Assembly: GCA_028583605.1 (NCBI GenBank)
Contig: CM053326.1
Location: forward strand, 4,828,269 to 4,892,268
Length of the DNA stretch: 64,000 bases
From: Dastarcus helophoroides
Lineage: Eukaryota > Arthropoda > Insecta > Coleoptera > Bothrideridae
Reading direction: 5' to 3'
This document shows positions 55,286-64,000 of this stretch, in pieces (positions within the stretch are counted from its first letter, which is position 1; each line of letters starts with the position of its first letter). The position numbers were made by a program, and so were the translations under genes. The notes under the pieces were generated by a model, which saw nothing but the letters and a program-made list of their open reading frames with translations, did not search any database and was not told the origin of the DNA.

Positions 55286-55780
55286 TAGGGGAGACCGAGG
55301 AGAGTGTGACAGAGGAGAGTTGTGACATAGTCGATTTTTCGGAACCTACAACTGCCAGCGAGCTCGCAACAGAGTACAGTTTGTTCTTTTCGAGACTCGC
55401 TAGGTGACGCAGTACGCGAAAACAGTGCACGGAAAGCGGCTGTGAGTGTACAACATTCGTACACAAAAAAATGTAAAAAGTAAATTTTTTATCAAAATTT
55501 TGATTTATATATATCGTTACGCATTATGTTTGCATTGTTATGATATTTTTTCTTACATGCTTTGGTCTTTCAAGTTTCTAGTGTGGTGTTTTTTTTTTAA
55601 TTGACATCTTATTTTGGAACAAAAAATTATTTTTCTAACCTACTTACAATTTTTTACATCCTAGGCGAGTTGTGACAGCATGTCACAACTCGCCTACTAT
55701 TCTTAGTAATTGTAGCAAGGTTATGTTATTTGCTCTATTGTGTAATATTGCGTAGTAAATTATTATTTTTTCGTTTTAGA

Positions 55781-57642
55781 ATGCCAAATAAATACAAACG
55801 AAAGACTGATGGAGGTATGAGTAGTGCCGAAATTTATGAATTGGCCTTTGAAGAAGTCACATTGAGAGGTAAAAGTCTTAGAGATGCCGCATCTTACAAT
55901 CTCAACTATATGTCATTGCAAAGATATATTAAGAAGAAAAAATCATATCAAGCTAATTCAACAAGCAAAGCTCCATCTGTAGGTTATACTAGCTCTACGG
56001 TTTTTACAAAAGAGGAAAAAAATATTCTATGTGAGTATTTGTTGACTTGTGCAGCGACTAATTATGGGTTTACAAAAAAAGAGACAAGAAGTTTAGCGTA
56101 TTTATTATTAAAAAAATATAACAAAAAATTTCCACAGTCATGGGAAGAAAATAAGAAAGCAGGAGAAGTGTGGCTTAAACTATTTATGCAACGACATCCC
56201 GATTTATCTTTAAGATTGCCACAAGCAGAGCTCGCGCCACGAGTTTTAATAAAACGAATGTGGCTGCTTTTTTTGATAATTACATGGGTATCTTAGGCAA
56301 ATATAAACTTAACGCAAAAGATATTTGGAATATCGATGAGACGGGAATAACTACTGTTCAGAAGCCTAATAGAATAATAGCGCGACGTGGAGAAAAGCAG
56401 GACAGTGCAATGACATCGGCGGAAAGGGGAACCTTAGTCACATTGGCTTTGGCTGGAAACGCTGTAGGTAATTACAGTACCACCTATGTTTATATTCCTT
56501 GAAAAAGTTTTCAAGAACATTTCATTCGTGATGGCCCTGTTGGTTCAGTAGGAACAGCTAACGGATCTGGATGGATGCAGAAGGATGATTTTCACTTCTT
56601 CTTTGAGCATTTCGAAAATCATGTTAGGCCTTCAAATAAGCAAAAAGTTCTGTTGCTCTTGGATAATCATTTATCCCACATGGCTTTAAAAATATTGAAG
56701 TTCTGCAGAGACAACGGCATAATTTTGCTTACCTTCCCTCCACATTGCACCCACAAGCTGCAACCAATGGATCGTGCTATCTTTGGGCCTCTAAAGAAAG
56801 TTATTTATTCAGCTTGTGACAATTGGATGCGCTTAAATGCTGGGAAGGTTATGAGCATTTCTGATATTCCATCTATAACTAAATCGAGATTTGACGTAGC
56901 GATCACTGCAAAAAATATCAGTGCTGGTTTTTCTGCAACAGGAATATGGCCTGTTAATACAAATATCTTTGGAGAAGGTGATTTTCTGCCTAGTCAAGTC
57001 ACTGATCGTATTTTGCCCAATCCAAAAACGGAGCAATTGTCAAGTGTTCCACAAATCCCGGGAAACCCAGAAGGAAGAACTCCTAATCCCACAAGGACCG
57101 TTGCTCCAAGTCTCTCTACAGATCAAGACATGAAATCTTCCAGCAGTTCATGTATTATGAACGTCGAAGAGCCTGTTGCCTCCACGTCTACAGCCTGTAG
57201 TTCTCTTGCCACCACTTCCAACGTGTTTTCACCAGAGTCACTTAGGCCGCTGCCCAAAGCTCCACCAAGAAAAAAGAACCAACCGAATAGACGCAAGATC
57301 AAATCTGCTGTACTAACTGACACACCTACCAAAAATAAAATTGCTGCCATAGAAGCGAGTAAAAAGATTAAAACTGCAAAAAACGTGTTTTAAGCGAAAA
57401 AAAGAAACCCAAAAAATTAAAGAAGACTAATAAAAAGAGTAAAGTTGGTGATGAAAAAGATGAAGCCGAAGAAGATACAGAAAATGATTGTTTTTGTTTG
57501 TGTTACCTTGAGATCTTTTCTAATAGCAAATCCAAAGAAAAGTGCGTTCAGTGCCTCGAATGCAAAGGTTGGGACTCACGAAGCTTGCACTGGGGGGGGG
57601 GGGGAGCTTCAATACGTCTGCCATAATTGTTTATCAAATTAA
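55781..57642 (+). pseudogene. pogo-type transposase with C-terminal zinc finger, frameshifted
   Basis: ATG at 55781 right after a TTTTAG acceptor-like site (5'UTR intron, as in the other pogo element). N-terminal HTH (MSSAEIYELAFEEVTLRGKS), CENP-B-type HTH, then NIDETG (D1), LLLDNHLSHM (D2), KLQPMD (D3), with 35 residues between D2 and D3. Lesions: frameshift near 56245, TGA at 56500-56502, TAA at 57391-57393, and a run of 13 G (57592-57604). The tail encodes a Cys/His finger (CFCLCYLEIFSNSKS, CVQCLECKGW, YVCHNC), PHD-like. Confidence 0.87.
57592..57604 (+). repeat. G13 homopolymer
   Basis: Thirteen G in a row in the coding tail of the pogo-type transposase. It shifts the zinc-finger frame; its length is prone to replication slippage or assembly error. 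Confidence 0.95.
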
Positions 57643-58017
57643 ATTTTATCTTTATAACTAATTATTATATTATTTTAATACGTCCAAATATGCCAAATAA
57701 TAATTATAGTGTTGTGTTCAAAAGAAATGACTTATTTATTTATGGATAACATAATAGTATTATATTTTACTACCAAATAGTTAAAATACATGGGTGTCAC
57801 AACTTTACCTCGGTATTAGGAGAGTTGTGACATGGGAAGTAGTCTCTATTTTTTTAATTTTCGAGAAACCTTAATAGTTTCATTAATTTTGATTACTATT
57901 TCTAAAAGAGTATGAATTAAGCTACATTAACTCATACAACTGATAGATTTAGAATGTTTCTTGACTGCGATATAATAATTAAAGTAAAATTGTCACAACT
58001 CTCCTCGGTCTCCCCTA

Positions 58018-58372
58018 TCTCCAGTTCAGAGATTGCCTATTCTTAATGAATCACGCTGTTTATACCAATGCACAGCCCAAACCGCTAATTCTAGGAACTC
58101 GAAATTTTGCACAAGGGTTCTTTTTATAATTTAGGTGCACACTAAAAAAGGATTTTTGGAAATTCGTTCTCTAAGAGGGTCTAAAGAGACGTTAAAAGTA
58201 CCCCATGACGTCTGTCAATGTGACAAGTTTCGGTGTCCAAATTCAAGTAGGCAGACAGCAAATTAAGATTTTTGACAATAGGATGACAGTTGTTTGCGAT
58301 TTTTTGAATAGATAACCGTTTTTGTTGATTAATCATTTTAGTTTATCCATTAACTGATAATGAAGGGCAAGT
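58018..58372. other. Spacer, no gene seen
   Basis: About 350 bp between two transposons. No feature recognised. Confidence 0.55.
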
Positions 58373-58617
58373 GGCGTAATTATAGAATTTCAAATTTAAT
58401 ACAGAAGCGGCATTCAGTACAACAAAAGTGAAGCTAACATAAAAAGCGAGACCATCAAAACATTCCGACTCTTTCAGTGGCGTAACTGAAAATACTTCAG
58501 TAAAGGTACAAAAATTCAATTCATTTTCAAAACTATGTATATTTTATTAAATTGCTTTTTTTAGAAAATTTTAACATATTTACAAAACGTATAATTAAAA
58601 TTACATTAAAAATGTTT

Positions 58618-60430
58618 TTAATGATGTTTGAACAAAATTAATTTGGTTAGTGAACTTCTAATTCGCTTTATATTTTGTTTGTCAAAGTCATTTTTTAAAT
58701 CATGTTGAATTCGCAAATTAAAAAAACGTTTCAAGATGAGTTTTATTAGCAGATTAGCATGTCCGTCTATTATTTCATCTTCTAAAAAATGATCACCAAA
58801 ATTGTTGTAAATAGTTTGAGGTAAATCAGAAATTGTTTTTGAAATACAGTGGGTAATTATGTAGGAACTTTTTTTAAAGTATAGGCTGGTAGATTTAATT
58901 GATTTGAAACATTTTTCTGTAACTAAACAAATTTCTATAACAAAAGGTGAAGCTTTTGTTAAGGATGCATTGGCGTGAAATTTTTTTCTTTCTTGTAAAT
59001 GAGAATAAGAAAAAAATGATCTGCTTTCAATCACATCTAAACATTTAATACAAGTTAAACATTTCTTAATTTGTTTAACAATGAACCCGGCTATGTAAAT
59101 TACTACGTGCTAAACATAATCAGTCATTAACCAAGGTGACATGTCCAAGAAATTTTGAGGTTCTAGGTCCTCACTTGTTGTTTCCCATATCTAAAATATC
59201 GTCTGTTTTGATAATATTCCCACTATCACAAAATAAAATTTACATCGAATCAAAATTTACTGTAACAGATGCAGATATTTGAGACTTAATTATTAATCTT
59301 TTAAAAGCGGCTTCAAATTTTCTTGGTGTGGGGTTATTGTTGAAGCCACCTCTACTCCTAATTGAACCAAAAAACAATTCCAAATGATCTTGCGATAATT
59401 TGTAGGTGAGTAGGTACTTAAGAAGTTATTTTTCCTCGACATAAATTTTGTTTATTTCTTTTAAACTTGAGATATTTATTAAAAGCCTAAAAAACCAGTT
59501 TTTAAGTTTGTGTTGATTATTGGTACATCATCACAAGTAATGTTTAAAATATAATGAGTCATTTCATCAAAAAACAAAATGAAATCAATTTTTTGAAGCG
59601 TTAGAAAAAGGTCAAAACTATATTTTGCAAATCTACTTCGACTATTAAAAATATCAAACAGATCATTAAAGGCTAACACAAATTTTGCGGTATTTTCACA
59701 TCCAATGAAGTCTGAATTCTTCAAATCTCTTGCCAAGAACATAAATGCATCTGCAACACTCTTACTTAAAGTTGTGTTGCATTTTATCTCCAGTATAGTG
59801 AACGTGTCGAGTTCCTAGTTTGGTTGCCGCGTGTAATCCAGAACTTTTTTGGAGATTATTTAAGTTTTCAATGAATTGCCAGTCAATTAAAATTCCATCT
59901 TCATCTTTCAGTACTCGTTGACAACCAAAGCAGTTCCTCACTAATTTTATCATGTGACATGCGGTCAAGTAATATAAAAACTTTCTCTTCTGTCACAGGG
60001 TGTTTAAAATATGTAATTAAATTTTTAGGATCGGTAAAATTTGCCCAAGATGATTGGACATTGTGAAATGAACAGGTGCTCCATCAAATGTCAAAGACGA
60101 AATAATTATACCCGTATCATTGACAATTTCCAAAGTTCTCAGAATGACGTTCGCACTTTCTTCCCCGGTTAAACCATTGATCAAAAAGTATCCTACTGGA
60201 AGTTTCCAATTTTCATTCAGGCAAACTACCATTTAAACCAATGCATCTTTTGCCGTTGGTATAGTGTCTGATTTCAATTTAGAGCCAATATCGACGTAAC
60301 CTGTAAAGCGAGTGCCTGTCCATTCAACTTTCGATCGGATTGACATTTCGTCTACGACTAAATTACAAATCGGAAGTTTTCCCTTCTCCTTCATTTGAAT
60401 TGCTTTTGATTGTCATAGCCTTTAAAGCTT
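58618..60430 (-). pseudogene. P-type transposase catalytic and C-terminal part
   Basis: Minus strand: LPICNLVVDEMSIRSKVEWT (catalytic Asp region, about 60340), a TAA at 60233-60235, LNENWKLPVGYFLI, LTFDGAP, then CHMIKLVRNCFG (about 59960). The motif LSQDHLELFFGSIRSRGGFN lies at 59298-59403 (catalytic Glu, THAP9/P-type). A C-terminal Leu-rich tail ends near 58618. Several frameshifts (about 60040, 59965, 59420) show it is inactive. Confidence 0.85.
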
Positions 60431-62050
60431 CGGAACTATATCCTGGTGCACCATTTACTGTTTGTAACCATTTTCCTATAGTTTCTTGGATGAGGCAAAG
60501 AATCATTGAAAACCTTCTTTACAAAACTATATGTTTAAAGTAGTAGTAGAGTAAAAACAGGGAGTCAAAGCAAAAGACCTTAGTTCCGGCGAATATTTAA
60601 CTTTGTTTTTTTTAATAGAACGATTGAAAATTGCAATAGCACTTGCAGGAACCGATAATTCAACAATTGCAGCAAAAATTATCATTCAAAATAGATTTAT
60701 TTTTAAAAAGCTGAACCAATGATTTCAAATTAGTAACTCTTTGGTGGAGACGCCGATTTTTCTGTTGCAAATGTCTTATTTTTCTTCTTTGGTTTTGAAT
60801 TGTGGACCTCAAAATTTTTAAATTTTACTGTTTTAGTTTTAGGCGGTGATGAAAAATCCCCACTACTGAAATCACCAGCATATCTGATTTTCCCTAAAAA
60901 ATGAACTTAGATAGTTTCTAATTATGTCTTTATTTTGCATTAATATACTTTTGTTTTGGTTTTGATTGCCTCAAAACCACTTCAGTCTCCGATGCTGTAG
61001 CCGTTACTGAAGACGATGTAGAAGGCATGTCTTTAGACCTAGTTTAAATTTAAAAAATGTTTTTTTAGCAAAATGAGTAGTAATTACTTTAAAAGCCATT
61101 TTAAATTAACCAAAATAGTGTACCAAATTTTGTAGGTTCTGTTAAAACAAACATATGATTTCCTAAAATAACTGTTATTATAAAAAAATTACAAAACATT
61201 TCTCAAGATTTGTTACAATAAATCGAGTAGCATAAAACAGTTGTAAGTCCATGAAGCTTACATTTTTGTAGAAAGTTCCATATCCGAACCAGTTTTACTA
61301 AATCTATAATTAAATAAATTACGTAGATAGCTGAATCTGAAAATATGATTTAATTACTTTTTACTAGGCGCAGATCCTGTTGAATATGTACCCGTAAAAC
61401 CACTACTTTCATGAATATTATGCTCTTTATATATCTCCTTTAAAGAACTATAAAACATAGACATATTAAAAAAAATAGTTATAACTTACTCATTTTACCC
61501 AGTCAAACTTAATGTGTCACTAGAAGAGTCAGAAAATATTTTTATTTGCGGATTATCTCTTTCGGGTGTTTTCAAAACTGCGTTCTCTTTATCTTGAGAC
61601 ATAGAAGGTCTAAAAAAGTTTAAGCAGTCATCGGGATTGCCGACAAAAGTGAAAACGCAAGACTAAGGAATAACGGTATTTTTCGAATTTTCAACCTACT
61701 TGTGGCATCAAAAATTAAAAATTTTACAATTTGCAAACTAAAATTATTAACATTAGTCTGGTTTTCACTTTTATCGGCACCCCGGACAAAAATTACGTAC
61801 ATTTTTATAGGGCTTATTTATTAATCAAAATATATGATGGGACTGTGCAAGTCAGTACAAAAAAATATAAATACAACTTAATTAAAATAATATCTAAATA
61901 AAAAAATCGATCATACATTCTTAATTCTATTACTCATAGAATTTTAACAATTGGTTTCGCAGCATACAGTCATAAGATTTTTTCATTTGAAAACTAAGTA
62001 CAAAAGTATGTAATAATAATGTAGATATATTTCATAAAAAAAAAACTTAC
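60431..62050 (-). other. P-element interior: introns and decayed 5' coding
   Basis: AT-rich. Short open stretches (Ser/Pro-rich near 60830-61030) probably belong to linker exons of the transposase, but I could not define exon borders. No separate gene. Confidence 0.45.
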
Positions 62051-62236
62051 AAAATATCTTTACTGAAAACTTTTGGAACCACTCCTTTTTTCAAAACTCT
62101 TCTACCACTTGGTTTATCTTCAATATCTTCAGGATGAAAATGCTCTGAACAAACTTCACTTTTGTCAGAAATGTATTTATTACCAAGTCCTAAGATTGAG
62201 AACCACCTATTTCTTAAATTTTGGTCTTTTGGGAGC
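62051..62236 (-). CDS. P-type transposase exon 2 (THAP finger)
   Basis: Reads LPKDQNLRNRWFSILGLGNK, then EVCSEHFHPEDI, the Trp and Cys-X2-His of the THAP finger, then a VVPKVF motif typical of THAP ends. GTAAGT donor follows at 62050. Confidence 0.87.
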
Positions 62237-62305
62237 CTATTCAAAAATTTTAACGAAGAGCAGTAGTATGTTCTACGCCTATGACTTGCTGTTAAGCTTA
62301 CTTAC

Positions 62306-62388
62306 CGATGAAAAGTTATTTTGATGCTTTGAGCGATATTTTCACCAACTACTTGCCTTATGGGACACACAATGCACTGTCTAACCAT
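62306..62388 (-). CDS. P-type transposase exon 1 (THAP start)
   Basis: ATG complement at 62386-62388. Reads MVRQCIVCPIRQ...ITFHR, supplying the first two Cys of the THAP C2CH zinc finger. GTAAGT donor; a 69-bp intron (62237-62305) joins in frame to exon 2. Confidence 0.8.
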
Positions 62389-62811
62389 TCTGTCTTCAAA
62401 TTAATAACTAATAAACCAAAACTTCATCTAACTTTTAAAGTAAACAAAGACTAAACTGATGAACGACTTTACCAAACTTGGTTGCTTACTACAAAATCTA
62501 GAGATTGTCTAAACATTTTAACCATAATTTCAAGTATTTACATTTCAATTTATGATGATTTTCAAAATGCATAACTCAATTAATAATCTGAAAAATGTGT
62601 CGCACAAAAATAAACAAAAGGATACAATTGATTCTAAAAAGAATAAATCTTTCTAAAAAGCAGGACAAAAGGGTTGATATAATTGGCATCACGGGTTACA
62701 AATCTATTTGTAAACATTCCGACTCTCATGCTGTCTCAAGTTTAAGTTAGCTTCACTTGTGTTAAATTGAATGCTGCTTCTATATTAAATTTGAAATTCT
62801 ATGGGCGTAAT

Positions 62812-64000
62812 AAATTGTCATTCCCATTATTGGAGATGGGAGTGATGGAATTTGTCCATCCGAAATTTGAAATTTTGGAAAGAACTTCCTGTAATAGTTT
62901 CTCTTTTAAAATTAAGACAGCCGATATACAAAATACAAAGATTAAAGTTTAAGGTTCGAAAATTTCAATAGAAAACACGACCTTATTTTCCATAATTTAA
63001 AAAATAAGGCAAGCCGTTCATTTTTTAAAATTTTTGACAAGAAAATAAAAGAACTTAAATAGTAATTTAAAGATACTATAAACACATTTTTTACGTCTTG
63101 AAAAATGTTCAAGTATTTTTACTATTGAAATGATTCTAATTACAAAAGTTTGATTTAGCACTCAAAATTTTTAAAACATTAACAGTCTTGATTGTTAAAA
63201 ATCGAACTTTAAAGTTGAAACTTCTAATTTTCATTAAATTTGCTATTTGAATCTTTAAGTAAAAGTCAAAATTGAAACTAAACTATTAATTATGAGAAAA
63301 ATTTGAAATTTAAAAAAATAGAGGAAAGTTTATCGAAAAATAGTTAAAACTTCTAAAAAAACCCAAATTTGAAGTAGAGATTTTGGGAAAGTAAATGTAG
63401 ACAGAGAAAGTCTTAACTCAAATTTCTGAAAAACAAAACATCAAAAAACTCATACTGTATTTTGAAATTTTAGATTTCTAAAAAAGTGGAAATTTTGCGA
63501 CTAAGACATAGTTTGGTTATAAAAATGGCTTCTGCTTGAAATCTTCCCTGATCCGCCACTGGAAGTTCATAAATTAAAGTGTAAAGTAACCACGTCTAAA
63601 TTTTCTTTATTTTAATTCCAAATTTGGATTTTCTTTACTTATATAATGATGTTTTTTTTTTGAAATTGCGAAAATCTTTTTTATCAATCATAGATTTTTT
63701 CCAAAGCTTTTTTCCTTAAATTTCATGCTTTCAGTTTTTACTATCTTTCCCAACAATTAAATTTCAAACTCCTTATTCTGTTTTTTATACAAATATTTAC
63801 TTTCCAAACATTGTTTTTATCTCAAAATGCATGTCAACCATTACTTTTTTTCCAAAAATTGTGTCTTTAATTAAACAAGAAATTTGCACTTTGGGGATTT
63901 TAATTTTATTTCTATTTTAATATGAAGGAATGAATTTTTACAATTTTTTTAATAATTTGGAAAACACCGAAATTTTTACAATTTTTTAATAAATTTGAAG
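62812..64000. other. AT-rich DNA with a hAT-type terminus
   Basis: 63548-63562 reads CTGATCCGCCACTGG, the inverse of a CAGTGGCGGATCAG hAT-type tip; the A-rich satellite-like words before it (62950-63540) resemble the interiors of the 4 kb hAT elements. 63600-64000 is T-rich. No gene. Confidence 0.5.

Larger units (their letters stand above)
55288..58015 (+). mobile_element. pogo-type transposon 2, 2.73 kb
   Basis: TIR GGGGAGACCGAGGAGAG and inverse, flanked by TA (55286-55287, 58016-58017). Subterminal GAGTTGTGACA / TGTCACAACTC repeats in both orientations (55315, 55668, 55680, 57796, 57822, 57990). It carries one decayed transposase gene. Confidence 0.9.
58381..62803 (-). mobile_element. P-element-type transposon, 4.4 kb
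   Basis: Perfect 8-bp TSD GGCGTAAT (58373-58380, 62804-62811). TIR (T/C)ATAGAATTTCAAATTTAAT, continuing with weaker homology to GTGAAGCTAAC over about 65 bp. An 8-bp TSD is the P-element rule. It encodes a multi-exon THAP-type transposase on the minus strand, decayed by stops and frameshifts. Confidence 0.9.

Noticed and set aside
58370..63562. CAAGTGGCGTAAT at 58370 and GATCCGCCACTGG at 63562 as two ends of one hAT element containing the P element
   Set aside because: The sequences after GTGGCG do not match as inverted repeats and no TSD was found.
1..64000. CRISPR array or bacterial operon
   Set aside because: Tandem repeats have no spacer structure; all genes are eukaryotic or transposon genes with introns.

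Overview
This is eukaryotic, AT-rich, animal (almost certainly insect) nuclear DNA. Evidence: spliced genes with GT-AG introns, mariner, pogo, hAT, P, piggyBac, copia and non-LTR elements with intact target-site duplications (TSDs), and no bacterial gene organisation. I cannot name the species. Only one host gene is supported: the 5' part of a ubinuclein/yemanuclein homologue (HIRA-complex H3.3 chaperone subunit) on the minus strand. Exon 1 is at 38329-38493 and exons 2-9 lie between 15192 and 16799. Their phases all join in frame (about 435 residues). The rest of the gene must lie to the left, at or beyond the window edge. Intron 1 is about 21.5 kb and the intron after exon 9 is over 15 kb; both consist mostly of nested transposons and satellite-like DNA.

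Layout. 1-2640: tandem array of about 0.67 kb AT-rich units. 3157-3765: short inverted-repeat element with a 90-bp tandem repeat and a hammerhead-like motif. 5221-11726: mariner (minus) split by a 5.2 kb long-TIR element (9-bp TSD), itself split by a 4.0 kb hAT-type element (8-bp TSD). 11896-15176: pogo-type transposon, nearly intact, ending 14 bp from a ubinuclein splice donor. 15192-16799: ubinuclein exons 9-2. 16875-24819: mariner holding a copia retrotransposon (17654-24501), which holds four further insertions. 25124-25965: pogo-type MITE. 26650-29345: non-LTR retrotransposon (minus) containing an AT microsatellite. 31600-35250: second satellite array, about 0.4-0.57 kb period. 38329-38493: ubinuclein exon 1.

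40757-45610: hammerhead-ribozyme-bearing inverted-repeat element split by a second 4.2 kb hAT-type element. 46751-50163: second non-LTR retrotransposon (plus), ORF2 broken by two nonsense codons. 51189-54994: DD41D mariner-like transposon, split by a second hammerhead element (itself carrying a TA-flanked foldback MITE) and by a 644-bp hAT MITE. 55288-58015: second pogo-type transposon. 58381-62803: P-element-type transposon with a THAP-domain transposase, minus strand, 8-bp TSD. 62812-64000: AT-rich remnants.

The most unusual content is a family of about 0.5-0.6 kb inverted-repeat elements. Their arms encode oppositely oriented type I hammerhead ribozyme cores with palindromic stem III, resembling Penelope-like element termini. 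A second unusual feature is the close resemblance between the interior of the 4 kb hAT-type elements and the free-standing GTCGAAATTTT-like arrays. All boundaries and motifs were read by eye; no database search was possible.
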